A stretch of 64,000 nucleotides of DNA from Aquicoccus sp. G2-2 (GCF_034555965.1 NZ_JAYDCK010000003.1:372001-436000); one strand, 5' to 3'; positions 19,119 to 27,924 are shown, numbered from the stretch's first letter. Numbers and translations: made by a program. The notes: generated by a model from the letters alone, not told the origin.

Positions 19119-20795
19119 ATGGCAAACACGATGGAAGAGTTTGAAGCACTCCTTAATGAAAGCTTCGAAATGGACACGCCCGAAGAGGGCTCTGTTGTCA
19201 AAGGCAAGGTTATCGCGATCGAAGCGGGCCAAGCCATTATCGACGTCGGCTACAAGATGGAAGGCCGCGTTGATCTCAAAGAATTCGCAAACCCCGGAGA
19301 AGCCCCCGAAATCGCCGTTGGCGATGAAGTGGAAGTGTTCCTGCGCTCGGCAGAGAACTCGCGCGGGGAAGCGGTTATCAGCCGCGAGATGGCCCGGCGT
19401 GAGGAAGCCTGGGATCGTCTGGAAAAAGCCTATGCCGACGATCAGCGCGTCGAAGGCGCGATCTTTGGCCGCGTCAAGGGCGGCTTTACCGTCGATCTTG
19501 GCGGTGCCGTGGCGTTCCTGCCCGGCTCACAGGTCGATGTGCGCCCGGTGCGCGATGCCGGCCCGTTGATGGGGCTGAAGCAGCCGTTCCAGATCCTCAA
19601 GATGGACCGTCGCCGGGGCAATATCGTGGTGTCGCGCCGTGCGATCCTCGAAGAAAGCCGCGCCGAACAACGCGCAGAAGTCATCGGCAACCTGCACGAA
19701 GGGCAGGCAGTGGATGGTGTGGTCAAGAACATCACCGAATACGGCGCGTTTGTCGATCTCGGCGGCGTCGATGGCCTGCTGCACGTCACCGACATGGCAT
19801 GGCGTCGGGTCAACCACCCGTCAGAGATCCTGTCGATTGGCGAGACCGTGAAAGTTCAGGTCATCAAGATCAACAAGGAAACCCACCGTATCAGCCTTGG
19901 CATGAAGCAGCTTCAGGATGATCCTTGGGATCTGGTCGGTGCGAAATTCCCGCTCGGCTCGGTTCACAAGGGCCGCGTGACCAACATCACCGATTACGGC
20001 GCGTTTGTTGAGCTGGAACCCGGTGTCGAAGGGCTTGTCCACGTCTCCGAGATGTCATGGACCAAGAAGAACGTGCATCCCGGCAAGATCGTTTCGACCA
20101 GCCAGGAAGTCGATATTATGGTGCTGGAGATCGACGCTGCGAAGCGCCGTGTCTCGCTTGGCCTCAAGCAAACCATGCGCAACCCGTGGGAGGTTTTCTC
20201 GGAAACGTATCCAGAGGGCACGCAGGTCGAAGGCGAAGTCAAGAATATCACCGAATTTGGCCTGTTTGTCGGCCTCGATGGCGATATCGACGGCATGGTT
20301 CACCTCAGCGATCTGAGCTGGGACGAACGCGGCGAAGACGCGATCCAGAGCTATCACAAAGGCGATGTGGTTCAGGCCGTGGTGTCGGAAGTGGACGTCG
20401 AGAAAGAGCGTATCTCGCTTTCGATCAAGGCACTGGGTGGTGACAAGTTCGCCGAAGCCGTTGGCGGCGTGAAGCGCGGCTCGGTGATCACCGTGACCGT
20501 GACCGCGATCGAGGATGGCGGCATCGAGGTGGAATACGAGGGCATGAAAAGCTTCATCCGTCGTTCCGACCTTAGCCGTGACCGCGCCGAGCAACGCCCT
20601 GAGCGGTTCTCGGTTGGCGATCATGTCGATGTGCGCGTGACCAACGTGGACAGCAAGACCCGTCGTTTGGGCCTGTCGGTCAAAGCGCGCGAGATTGCCG
20701 AGGAAAAAGAAGCCGTGCAACAGTATGGCAGCTCGGACTCTGGCGCATCCTTGGGCGACATCCTGGGGGCCGCTCTGAAGTCGGACGACGAATAA
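19119..20795 (+). CDS. rpsA: 30S ribosomal protein S1
   Basis: The 558-residue protein contains six S1 RNA-binding repeats of about 70-85 residues, each with the pattern GxVxxIxxYGAFVDLG..GLxHxSxM (clear examples begin near residues 190, 275, 360 and 450). It binds mRNA and helps it onto the 30S subunit. Length and N-terminus (MANTMEEFEALLNESF) are standard for alphaproteobacteria. AAGGA lies 12 bp before the ATG. A strong intrinsic terminator follows at 20840. Its leader has alternative hairpins (18957-19018). Confidence 0.97.
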   Translation: MANTMEEFEALLNESFEMDTPEEGSVVKGKVIAIEAGQAIIDVGYKMEGRVDLKEFANPGEAPEIAVGDEVEVFLRSAENSRGEAVISREMARREEAWDRLEKAYADDQRVEGAIFGRVKGGFTVDLGGAVAFLPGSQVDVRPVRDAGPLMGLKQPFQILKMDRRRGNIVVSRRAILEESRAEQRAEVIGNLHEGQAVDGVVKNITEYGAFVDLGGVDGLLHVTDMAWRRVNHPSEILSIGETVKVQVIKINKETHRISLGMKQLQDDPWDLVGAKFPLGSVHKGRVTNITDYGAFVELEPGVEGLVHVSEMSWTKKNVHPGKIVSTSQEVDIMVLEIDAAKRRVSLGLKQTMRNPWEVFSETYPEGTQVEGEVKNITEFGLFVGLDGDIDGMVHLSDLSWDERGEDAIQSYHKGDVVQAVVSEVDVEKERISLSIKALGGDKFAEAVGGVKRGSVITVTVTAIEDGGIEVEYEGMKSFIRRSDLSRDRAEQRPERFSVGDHVDVRVTNVDSKTRRLGLSVKAREIAEEKEAVQQYGSSDSGASLGDILGAALKSDDE

Positions 20796-20839
20796 AGCGC
20801 CCGATTTCAAGACCGATCTAAAGTCGTAGGAAAACCGAA

Positions 20840-20868
20840 CCCCGCTGCCGAAAGGTGGCGGGGTTTTT
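20840..20868 (+). terminator. Intrinsic terminator of rpsA
   Basis: CCCCGCTGCC-GAAA-GGTGGCGGGG forms a 10-bp stem with two G-U pairs and a GAAA tetraloop, followed by TTTTT. Confidence 0.92.
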
Positions 20869-20979
20869 CTCTTTTCAGACGGTCGGGGTTTATCCATGCC
20901 GAATCAATAGCTTCGCCGCGCTGCGGCGTGAGGGTTCGCACGGTTGAGGTTGTCCGATGTGTCGGCAAACGCGGAAAAA

Positions 20980-20996
20980 TCCGCCGATTTGGCGGA
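20980..20996. promoter_or_regulatory. Inverted repeat in the rpsA-ihfB gap
   Basis: TCCGCC-GATTT-GGCGGA is a perfect 6-bp inverted repeat about 120 bp before ihfB. No T tract follows. A -10-like TATAGT lies at 21060-21065; I do not see a convincing -35 for it. Confidence 0.4.
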
Positions 20997-21113
20997 AATT
21001 GACCCGGAATCGGCGTCACCGGGCGCGTGTTTGATGTTTCTAGATCGTTCAATTCTTTCTATAGTCCAAACATCAAGAGAAGATGTGCAATAGTGCCTGG
21101 GGAGTGTGCTCCG

Positions 21114-21398
21114 ATGATCAGATCGGAATTGATACAAAAAATCGCGGATGAGAACCCGCATCTTTATCAACGTGACGTTGAGCGGATCGTGAATACGGTT
21201 TTCGAGGAAGTCACTGACGCAATGTCGAGAGGAGATCGGGTTGAGCTTCGCGGCTTTGGTGCGTTCTCGGTGAAAAAGCGCGATGCACGGGTCGGGCGCA
21301 ATCCGCGCACCGGCGAAGCGGTCAAGGTTGAAGAAAAGCATGTGCCGTTCTTCAAGACTGGCAAGCTCTTGCGGGACCGTTTGAACGGGAAAGACTGA
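21114..21398 (+). CDS. ihfB: Integration host factor, beta subunit
   Basis: The 94-residue protein is a DNABII histone-like protein: [17 protein letters not shown], then [23 protein letters not shown], the DNA-wrapping arm with the key proline. IHF-beta forms a heterodimer with IHF-alpha (not in the window) and bends DNA sharply. The family start at 21114 is preferred to an upstream in-frame codon at 21027. It follows rpsA as in most alphaproteobacteria and is immediately followed by lapA (1 bp gap). Confidence 0.96.
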   Translation: MIRSELIQKIADENPHLYQRDVERIVNTVFEEVTDAMSRGDRVELRGFGAFSVKKRDARVGRNPRTGEAVKVEEKHVPFFKTGKLLRDRLNGKD

Positions 21399-21399
21399 C

Positions 21400-21756
21400 A
21401 TGCGCTATATTCGCTATGCGTTTCTCGGTGTCCTCGCCGTGGTGCTGATCTCTGTGGCGCTGGCCAATCGCGGCGCTGTTGCGCTGCATCTGCTGCCGAA
21501 TGGGCTGGCGAAGCCACTCGGGCTTGACTGGACGATCAACCTGCCGCTGTTCATCGTGATATTTGCGGCCATCATCGCCGGGCTGTTGATCGGGTTCGTC
21601 TGGGAATGGCTGCGTGAGCACAAGCACCGCGCAACTGCCGCGCGAAAGGAGGGCGAGGTGCGCCACCTCAAGCGCGAGGTCAGCCGCCTGAAAGGCACGG
21701 GCGCAGCGAAAGAAGAACATGACGACGTGCTGGCGCTGCTCGACGAGGCGAGCTGA
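21400..21756 (+). CDS. lapA: LapA-family (DUF1049) inner-membrane protein
   Basis: The 118-residue protein has two membrane segments (about 5-22 and 47-70) and a charged, helical C-terminal region (REHKHRATAARKEGEVRHLKR) likely to be a short coiled coil in the cytoplasm. This is the arrangement of LapA, which in Escherichia coli works with LapB in lipopolysaccharide assembly control. It follows ihfB by one base, matching the conserved order ihfB-lapA-trpF. A terminator-like hairpin follows at 21830. Confidence 0.85.
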   Translation: MRYIRYAFLGVLAVVLISVALANRGAVALHLLPNGLAKPLGLDWTINLPLFIVIFAAIIAGLLIGFVWEWLREHKHRATAARKEGEVRHLKREVSRLKGTGAAKEEHDDVLALLDEAS

Positions 21757-21829
21757 CGGCACGTGTTGATCACCCTGTGCCCAATAGAGGCGCGGGACGG
21801 GCATTGAAAAGCAAAGGCAAGTCCGGCAC

Positions 21830-21867
21830 GGGGTGGGGAACCGCCCCTTTTTGCTATGTGAGGGGCG
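21830..21867 (+). promoter_or_regulatory. Terminator-like hairpin overlapping the trpF leader, with alternative pairing
   Basis: GGGGTGG-GGAA-CCGCCCC (21830-21847) followed by TTTTT (21848-21852) looks like an intrinsic terminator after lapA. Its 3' arm CGCCCC (21842-21847) can instead pair with GGGGCG (21862-21867), which is the trpF ribosome-binding site. The two pairings exclude each other. Confidence 0.6.
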
Positions 21868-21868
21868 T

Positions 21869-22510
21869 ATGGCTGTGAAGGTGAAGATTTGTGGATTGCG
21901 GCGGGTGCAGGATGTGCGCGCGGCGGCGGAGGCGGGAGCGGCCTATTGCGGGTTGGTGTTTTTCGCCAAAAGCCCGCGCAACCTTGATCTGGAGACGGCG
22001 CGCCATCTGGCGTTGGAAGTGCCGGTGGGCATGGCCAAGGTGGCGTTGGTGGTGGACCCGGATGATGCCGTGCTTGACCGGATTGTTGCCCACGTGCCGC
22101 TTGATATGTTGCAGCTTCACGGCACCGAAAGCCCCGAGCGCGTGCGCGAGATCAGGGCGCGCCATGGCTTGCCGGTGATGAAAGCGGTGGGGGTGGCCGA
22201 TGCCAGTGATTTGGCGGCGCTTGATACCTACGGCGCGGTGGCCGATCAGCTTCTGGTCGATGCCAAGCCGCCCGCAGCGGCAGAATTGCCCGGCGGAAAC
22301 GGGTTGGCGTTTGACTGGCAGTTGATTGCCGGGCGGAAATGGGCCTGCCCGTGGATGCTGGCAGGCGGGCTGACCCCCGAGAACGTGGCCGAGGCAATCC
22401 GGCTGACCGGGGCAATGCAGGTTGATGTTTCCTCCGGCGTGGAAAGCGCGCCGGGGGTGAAGGACGCGGCCAGAATCGCGGCATTCACAAAAGCAGCGCA
22501 ATCCGAGTGA
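21869..22510 (+). CDS. trpF: Phosphoribosylanthranilate isomerase
   Basis: The 213-residue TIM-barrel enzyme catalyses the Amadori rearrangement in tryptophan synthesis. It begins [13 protein letters not shown], with the catalytic cysteine in KICG, and has the second catalytic acid in LLVDAK, and the phosphate-binding GGLTPENV and DVSSGVE motifs. The ATG at 21869, with AGGGG just upstream, matches the family start better than the in-frame codon at 21833. It lies 133 bp before trpB; trpA is 38 kb away at 60094. Confidence 0.95.
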   Translation: MAVKVKICGLRRVQDVRAAAEAGAAYCGLVFFAKSPRNLDLETARHLALEVPVGMAKVALVVDPDDAVLDRIVAHVPLDMLQLHGTESPERVREIRARHGLPVMKAVGVADASDLAALDTYGAVADQLLVDAKPPAAAELPGGNGLAFDWQLIAGRKWACPWMLAGGLTPENVAEAIRLTGAMQVDVSSGVESAPGVKDAARIAAFTKAAQSE

Positions 22511-22643
22511 AGCTGTGCGGCGTTTGCCGATGTTGAATTCCGCCCTATAGCTGAGGCAGCGATGAGACAGGGCACACCGCCTTTGTCTTGCCCTCGTATC
22601 GCAGGCGCTCTAGGAGGGGGAGAAAGCTGGAAAGGGCAATCCG

Positions 22644-23897
22644 ATGGCCGACGATCTTTTCAATTCCTTCATGAATGGCCCTGATGAGCATGGCCGGTTC
22701 GGCCAGTTCGGCGGGCGCTTCGTTTCCGAGACGCTGATGCCGCTGATCCTTGCTCTGGAGGCGGAGTATGACCGGGCCAAGGACGACCCTGCCTTCTGGG
22801 CGGAAATGGACGACCTTTGGAAGCACTATGTCGGGCGGCCCAGCCCGCTTTACTATGCCGAGCGGCTGACCAATCACCTTGGCGGTGCGAAGATTTACCT
22901 CAAGCGCGACGAGTTGAACCATACCGGCGCGCACAAGATTAACAACGTATTGGGTCAGATCATCCTTGCCCGGCGCATGGGCAAAACCCGGATTATTGCG
23001 GAAACCGGCGCCGGACAGCACGGCGTGGCAACGGCAACGGTCTGCGCCAAGTTCGGGCTGAAATGCGTGGTTTACATGGGCAAGCACGATGTCGAGCGCC
23101 AGGCGCCGAACGTGTTTCGGATGCGGCTTCTGGGCGCCGAAGTAATCCCGGTGACAAGCGGGCGCGGCACCCTGAAGGATGCGATGAACGATGCGCTGCG
23201 TGACTGGGTGACCAATGTGCGCGACACGTTCTATTGCATCGGCACGGTCGCGGGGCCGCACCCCTATCCGGCGATGGTGCGGGATTTTCAATCCATCATC
23301 GGCAAGGAAGTGCGCTGGCAACTGGCCGAAGCGGAAGGCGAGGGCCGTTTGCCCGACACGGTGATCGCGGCGATTGGCGGCGGGTCGAACGCAATGGGGC
23401 TGTTCTTTCCGTTTCTCGATGACAAATCGGTGCGGATCATCGGCGTAGAAGCCGGCGGCAAGGGCGTTGATAACAAAATGCAGCATTGCGCGTCGCTGAC
23501 CGGCGGGCGGCCCGGTGTGTTGCATGGCAACAAGACCTATCTCTTGCAGGACGCGGATGGGCAGATTCTCGAAGGGTTCTCGATCTCGGCGGGGCTGGAT
23601 TATCCGGGGATCGGGCCAGAGCATAGCTGGCTGCACGAAACCGGGCGTGCCGAATACGTGGCGATTACCGACAAGGAGGCGCTTGAAGCGTTTCAGCTAA
23701 GTTGCGCGCTGGAAGGGATTATTCCGGCGCTGGAGCCGTCGCACGCATTGGCGCATGTGATGAAAATTGCACCTAAGCTGCCGCCCGAACATATCATCGT
23801 GATGAACATGTGCGGGCGCGGTGACAAGGATATCTTCACCGTCGCGCGGCATCTGGGGTTTGATATGTCCGACACCGAAGGGCGCGACGCGGATTGA
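22644..23897 (+). CDS. trpB: Tryptophan synthase beta chain
   Basis: The 417-residue PLP enzyme condenses indole and serine. It has [14 protein letters not shown] with the Schiff-base lysine, [20 protein letters not shown] binding the cofactor phosphate, and GRGDKD near the C-terminus. AAGG precedes the ATG. Its partner TrpA is encoded far away, at 60094. The downstream gap to the opposite-strand dioxygenase is only 31 bp, with no clear terminator. Confidence 0.97.
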   Translation: MADDLFNSFMNGPDEHGRFGQFGGRFVSETLMPLILALEAEYDRAKDDPAFWAEMDDLWKHYVGRPSPLYYAERLTNHLGGAKIYLKRDELNHTGAHKINNVLGQIILARRMGKTRIIAETGAGQHGVATATVCAKFGLKCVVYMGKHDVERQAPNVFRMRLLGAEVIPVTSGRGTLKDAMNDALRDWVTNVRDTFYCIGTVAGPHPYPAMVRDFQSIIGKEVRWQLAEAEGEGRLPDTVIAAIGGGSNAMGLFFPFLDDKSVRIIGVEAGGKGVDNKMQHCASLTGGRPGVLHGNKTYLLQDADGQILEGFSISAGLDYPGIGPEHSWLHETGRAEYVAITDKEALEAFQLSCALEGIIPALEPSHALAHVMKIAPKLPPEHIIVMNMCGRGDKDIFTVARHLGFDMSDTEGRDAD

Positions 23898-23928
23898 GCG
23901 CCGCCATTTGGGGCCGGGCCATAAACGG

Positions 23929-24261
23929 TCAGAAGATTGATAGATCGAGGTCGAGGCCAACGCCAAGCCAGATGCCGTGATCGCGATGATCTTCAAGCTC
24001 CCGGCCGGTTTCGGGGTGGGCAAAGACAATGAGCCCGGACCTGTTCAACGCAAGCCACGGAAGCAACTTGGCAAATTGTTCAGGGGTCGCTTTCAACTGA
24101 CATGAGCCCATTGGATGCGGGCCGACGGGTTTTTCGTGCATCCGCCCCATTTCGACGCCGAAAGTCTTGGCGGCGCGTTCGCAGACCGTGCGCGCCGTGT
24201 CGATCTGTTCGGAGTCGAAATAGACATGGGCATGGAAGGACTGAATGGTGTCTGCCGGCAT
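23929..24261 (-). CDS. DOPA 4,5-dioxygenase family protein
   Basis: The 110-residue protein matches the small DOPA-dioxygenase family (PF08883) from end to end: FHAHVYFD near the N-terminus, MHEKPVGPHPMGSCQ, LPWLALNRSGLIVFAHPETG, then EDHRDHGIWLG. The conserved histidines are candidate Fe(II) ligands. Family members cleave a catechol ring in the extradiol manner; fungal ones open DOPA to make betalain precursors. GGAG lies upstream of the ATG at 24261. It is downstream of, and on the same strand as, the flavin-cytochrome b5 monooxygenase (83 bp), so a hydroxylation-then-cleavage pathway is plausible. The real substrate is unknown. Confidence 0.85.
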   Translation of the reverse strand: MPADTIQSFHAHVYFDSEQIDTARTVCERAAKTFGVEMGRMHEKPVGPHPMGSCQLKATPEQFAKLLPWLALNRSGLIVFAHPETGRELEDHRDHGIWLGVGLDLDLSIF

Positions 24262-24344
24262 TGCTGTCTCCACAATTGTCGGACCGGGGGCGACATGTGC
24301 CCATCCGGTCCGGTTTTCCCTTTGAGTCGGGCCTTCGGCGCAGT

Positions 24345-26036
24345 CTAGCCGGCGTCGGCGGGGGATTCGACCAGCGTGCCGACGCAGAAATGCTCCATAT
24401 GGCGCTCGGCAAGGGGGCTGTGAAACTCGCCGAATTCTGCGGTGGCATCCTTTCCGCCATACATGCGGGCAACGAAAGGCCCGCCCGGGTGGTGATCCTT
24501 CCACTCGGAGATATCGTAGACCTTGCCGCGGATGACGATCCAGCAGTCATCAAAGGTGGTGTGCTGGGCGAGTTCCTCATGTGTTACCGACTGGTCGCCG
24601 GTCAGTGGTTTCGCCGGTTTCCAAAGGTTGCGGGCGATTTCCTGACGCGCGCTGCTGAGTGCCTTGGTCCGCGAGCGGAAATCCCATGGTCCGAGCTTTC
24701 TAAGCGGCAGCTTGTCACCGATCTCTCGCGAATCGAAGGCGTAGATCCAGGAATCGTCGCTGCCGGCGCGTTCGTTGTGATCAAACATCGGGTAGTCCCG
24801 CTCGTTCACCGCGGCAAGGATCGCCCGGCGCTCTGGGGCGTCCGTAGGTTCGAGATGCTTGAAGAGCATTTTCGAAGCGAACTGGAATCGTGTTGCGCGG
24901 TAGTAACGGACGCGCTCGTAATGGAGCAGCGCGCTGTAGATGTCGGAGCCGTGAAGCTCAAAGCACTTGCCCAGTGCCCCGGCGTCCTCGAAGGCCTGTG
25001 CGGCGCCTTGGCCGTAGGTCGGCAGCATCGGATGTGCGGCGTCGCCGACAAGACCCACGCGCCCCTCGGTCCAGTTTTCAAGCGCGTCGCGGTCATAGAG
25101 CCCCCATTTCGTCGGGTTCTCCATCAAGCTGGTGAGGGTGACGACATCGTCGTGCCTCGGGTCGCCGGCGAATGCCTTGCTCATGTTGCCGACCATTTCG
25201 TCGCGGTCGGCGGGGAACCAATCGCCTTCTTCGCTTTCGAATTCCTCGGCGTTGGGTTCGTAATAGGCAAGCCAGACGTTGAGCAACTCACCACCGCGCA
25301 CCCAGTAGGTCAGGTGCTGCGCTGTCGGGGTCTCGCGGGAGTCCATCGACATGGTCTCGATCGGGTTGAAGTCGAGCTGGCTGCCGTCAGGCTTGCGCGC
25401 CGCGGCGACTTTGTCTCTGTGAACCAGACCACGGTAGACGACGACCTCGGTCCAGCGTTTGGTCGAGACACCCGGCCAAACCGCATCGAGCACGCGCGAA
25501 TTGATGCCGTCGGCACCGATCAGCACGTCACCGGTTTCGCGCGTTCCGTCGGCAAATGTCACGGTCACGGAGGCCTCGTCTTGCTCGACCGCTTCCAGAC
25601 GCTTGGCCATATGAATCTCGATCGGGCAGTCGGCGCCGGTCTCGGGCGCGAATTCGAGCGCCCGCTTGTGCAGGCACATCAGCAGGTCCATGCGATGCAT
25701 ATGGTGAAAGCCAGCGCCGTCTTTGGCTGAGGTATCGTGGTCAAGCGGCTTGCGGGTGATGCTGCCATCTTCCCAGACCATCCGCGTTTCGGTCAGGATC
25801 GCCGCGCGGCCACCGTCGATGGCGCCGTCGGGGCCTTTTGGGTCGCCGCCGTCGAGATCGACGCCGAGCCATTGACACAGCCGCGCGCCGTTTGGCGGGA
25901 TGTTCAGACCGGCGCCTGCGGTGCTGGGTTCGCGGGTCTGCTCGAATACGTCGATTGAGGTGAAAGCGCCGGATTTCCTGAGAGCCAAGGCTGTCAACAG
26001 ACCCGCCATTCCGCCACCAGCAACAAGTGCACGCAT
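24345..26036 (-). CDS. FAD-dependent aromatic monooxygenase fused to C-terminal cytochrome b5 domain
   Basis: The 563-residue protein has two parts. Residues 1-about 400 are a class A flavin hydroxylase of the salicylate/3-hydroxybenzoate type: Rossmann motif VAGGGMAG (5-12), the DG motif in LIGADGINSR, and GRVGLVGDAAHPMLPTYGQGA binding FAD. Residues about 484-556 are a cytochrome b5-like heme domain with HPGG (H516) and the second axial histidine H539 in EFHSPL, and VYDISEW typical of the fold. A flavin hydroxylase carrying its own b5 domain is unusual. It likely hydroxylates an aromatic substrate, then cleaved by the neighbouring dioxygenase. GGAGGAG precedes the ATG; a palindrome lies upstream. 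Confidence 0.9.
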   Translation of the reverse strand: MRALVAGGGMAGLLTALALRKSGAFTSIDVFEQTREPSTAGAGLNIPPNGARLCQWLGVDLDGGDPKGPDGAIDGGRAAILTETRMVWEDGSITRKPLDHDTSAKDGAGFHHMHRMDLLMCLHKRALEFAPETGADCPIEIHMAKRLEAVEQDEASVTVTFADGTRETGDVLIGADGINSRVLDAVWPGVSTKRWTEVVVYRGLVHRDKVAAARKPDGSQLDFNPIETMSMDSRETPTAQHLTYWVRGGELLNVWLAYYEPNAEEFESEEGDWFPADRDEMVGNMSKAFAGDPRHDDVVTLTSLMENPTKWGLYDRDALENWTEGRVGLVGDAAHPMLPTYGQGAAQAFEDAGALGKCFELHGSDIYSALLHYERVRYYRATRFQFASKMLFKHLEPTDAPERRAILAAVNERDYPMFDHNERAGSDDSWIYAFDSREIGDKLPLRKLGPWDFRSRTKALSSARQEIARNLWKPAKPLTGDQSVTHEELAQHTTFDDCWIVIRGKVYDISEWKDHHPGGPFVARMYGGKDATAEFGEFHSPLAERHMEHFCVGTLVESPADAG

Positions 26037-26056
26037 TTTCTCTCCTCCCCCAGTTG

Positions 26057-26070
26057 TTTAACTTGTTAAA
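26057..26070 (-). promoter_or_regulatory. Palindromic operator candidate upstream of the flavin-b5 gene
   Basis: TTTAAC-TT-GTTAAA is a perfect 14-bp inverted repeat 20-34 bp before the ATG at 26036, in an AT-rich stretch unlike its surroundings. Its position suits repression of the FMO-dioxygenase pair. The regulator is not obvious; the LuxR-type protein at 26301 is one possibility, though its family more often binds other sequences. Confidence 0.55.
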
Positions 26071-26300
26071 TATATTTGAGGATCGATTCTGTCAATGCTG
26101 TTTGGCGCTAACGCACGTCTTGAGAGCGGCAGAGCGCGCCTATCCCGAAACAGACGAGTCGGGAAGTTGGTCTTTGGCCTATTGCCGTGAGGCCGTTATT
26201 ATGGTTTGTTGTCAGATGGTTATATCTGAAGCGCTGGAAGTGTTGCCAAGGTCATCTTTTCAGAGATGGTGCGAGCGACGGGCGTGATGAGTCCCCACGG

Positions 26301-26864
26301 CTAAAGCGGATGCGGTCGCATCGGCTCGGTCGGGGGCGCGTGTGGCGCGGGGTTTCCGCTGGCCATGTGTGCAGGCAATTCATCCTGAATAAGGTCGTCG
26401 ATGAACACGCTCAAGAGCTGCGGTCGCCCGCGCACGCCGGCCTTGCGATAAATCGCGTTGGTCTGTGCCTTGACCGTGCCGACGGAGGTGCCGCGCAGAT
26501 CGGCGATTTCGTTGACGCTGAGCCCCTTGAGCGAGAACAGCGCCACGTCGCTTTCTGCGGGTGTCAGTCCCCAGTGCATAAAATGTTCGGCCATAACTTC
26601 CATGAATGCGTTTGACGCATCGCGCAGCTTGCGTTCGGTTTCGCGGGCCTTGCGCATGCTCTTGCGCAGCGCGCTCCAGCCCAGAACCGTGCCGAGAACC
26701 AGCCCGATGGCGACGCCGGTGCGCAGCACATAGCCGATCTGTGCCGTCATCCAGTGTGGCTTGACGCCGATCATCTCATGAACGCTGCCAACAAGGTAAA
26801 GCACCACGCAGGCGGCCTGAATTGCGAAAATAATGCGAAGATGGCCTGCGGTTAACCTGTCCAC
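26301..26864 (-). CDS. Membrane-anchored LuxR-family transcriptional regulator
   Basis: The 187-residue protein has two N-terminal membrane segments (about 9-30 and 42-62), a short charged linker and a LuxR-type helix-turn-helix (95-160: GLTPAESDVALFSLKGLSVNEIADLRGTSVGTVKAQTNAIYRKAG). No autoinducer or receiver domain is present, so it would sense something in or near the membrane or act as a simple effector. A proline-rich tail follows. Upstream is a small exported protein; downstream, 264 bp away, is the FMO-b5 gene on the same strand. Direct control of either is a guess. Confidence 0.85.
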   Translation of the reverse strand: MDRLTAGHLRIIFAIQAACVVLYLVGSVHEMIGVKPHWMTAQIGYVLRTGVAIGLVLGTVLGWSALRKSMRKARETERKLRDASNAFMEVMAEHFMHWGLTPAESDVALFSLKGLSVNEIADLRGTSVGTVKAQTNAIYRKAGVRGRPQLLSVFIDDLIQDELPAHMASGNPAPHAPPTEPMRPHPL

Positions 26865-27002
26865 ACCACTGCTCCTGGCTCAATGAAAGCGGGCGCACGT
26901 GCGGGGAAAAGTCTGCGTGGCGCTCAGGCACCTATCTATGTGCATGGGCGACGATTGCAAAGGTCGAACGGGGCCAACGTGGCGTCAAGAAATCGTTATT
27001 TG

Positions 27003-27028
27003 GCCCGCCCGGTCGATGCCGGGCGGGC
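27003..27028. terminator. Perfect 10-bp hairpin downstream of the small exported gene
   Basis: GCCCGCCCGG-TCGATG-CCGGGCGGGC lies 37 bp after the stop of the gene at 27066 on the reverse strand. There is no strong U tract, so it may be a weak or Rho-assisted terminator. Confidence 0.5.
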
Positions 27029-27065
27029 AAGGCACTGGGATGATCCCTGTGCAAAAAGCGTGTGT

Positions 27066-27326
27066 TTAGCGCCCCAACAGGTCTTGGGCAACCGTGGTGC
27101 TGTCGTTCACGAAGACGGTGGCTTCGATCTGGTGAGTGCCGCTGCGGCTGACGGTTTGCAGGGTTTGAAGCGAGGAGTTGGCATTCTCATGTTTTACTTC
27201 GTGATGAATGCCGGGCTGGCCTGCATTGATGAAGCCAAGCTCATCGACATAGCCGCCTTCGGCGAATGCGGCGGACCCGGCAAAGATTGCGGCGATTGCG
27301 GCGGTGGTTGTGAGGACGTTTTTCAT
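27066..27326 (-). CDS. Small exported protein, unknown
   Basis: The 86-residue protein has a clear signal peptide (MKNVLTTTAAIAAIFAGSAAFA, cleaved after AFA), leaving about 64 mature residues with no cysteines and a charged, helical-looking central part (HHEVKHENANSSLQTLQ). AAAGG lies upstream. I recognise no family. It is followed by a strong hairpin and then the membrane-anchored LuxR-type gene on the same strand, with 200 bp between; a regulatory link is possible but unsupported. Confidence 0.65.
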   Translation of the reverse strand: MKNVLTTTAAIAAIFAGSAAFAEGGYVDELGFINAGQPGIHHEVKHENANSSLQTLQTVSRSGTHQIEATVFVNDSTTVAQDLLGR

Positions 27327-27540
27327 TGGATTAACCTTTCAGGTTGTCTTTTCGGTTGTCTGGCGCGGTCGGTGTTGGCCGCGTCTTGTGGAGCTGACAA
27401 AAGCCTTCTTGCCGCCCGCCGCTATCGACAGATGGTTTATGTTGCGAAGAACAAACGAACGATTGAGGGGCATAAACGATTGGCATATCGCGGCGGCGAC
27501 GTTCGTAAACCAATGATGTATCGAATAAACCGGGCCGGGC

Positions 27541-27924
27541 TTAATGCGCCCGCGCCTGATGCGCCTTCAGCACGTCGAGCGGGACAACCTCCAGCGCGCG
27601 GCCATGGGTCGCCTCCAGATGCACCAATGGGGCGCAGCCTTCATCGGCGGCCTGCATGAATCGCATGGCGCAAACGCACCAGCAATCACCGGGTTTCAGG
27701 CCGGGAAAATCAAACTCCGGGCGCGGTGTGGTCAGGTCATTGCCAACATATTTCTCAAACGCGAGGAATTCATCGGTCATGATGCAGCACACGGTATGAT
27801 TGCCCATGTCGGCATCGCAGGTATTGCAATGGCCATCGCGGAAAAACCCGGTGACGGGATCGGCGGAGCAGGGCTTGAGCACACCACCCAGCACGTTGAT
27901 GGGGTTTTCCGGCTCGGCTTTCAT
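27541..27924 (-). CDS. DUF2237 family protein
   Basis: The 127-residue protein shows the DUF2237 pattern: NVLGGVLKPCSADPVTGFFRDGHCNTC near the start, then HTVCCIMTDEFLAF, RPEFDFPGLKPGDCWCVCAMRF and a final HLEATHGRALEVVPLDVL. Several cysteines could bind a metal. No experimental function is known to me. AAGGG lies 6 bp before the ATG at 27924; a longer start at 27942 is possible. It ends 69 bp before pth begins on the same strand. Confidence 0.85.
   Translation of the reverse strand: MKAEPENPINVLGGVLKPCSADPVTGFFRDGHCNTCDADMGNHTVCCIMTDEFLAFEKYVGNDLTTPRPEFDFPGLKPGDCWCVCAMRFMQAADEGCAPLVHLEATHGRALEVVPLDVLKAHQARAH

Noticed and set aside
20989-21004. 16-base match between 20989-21004 and about 33152-33167 (GGCGGAAATTGACC core)
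   Set aside because: A match this short is expected about once by chance in a window of this size; no further similarity flanks it.
26027-26287. Forward-strand 86-codon frame in the FMO-LuxR gap
   Set aside because: It lacks a ribosome-binding site and family motif and overlaps the FMO promoter and palindrome.
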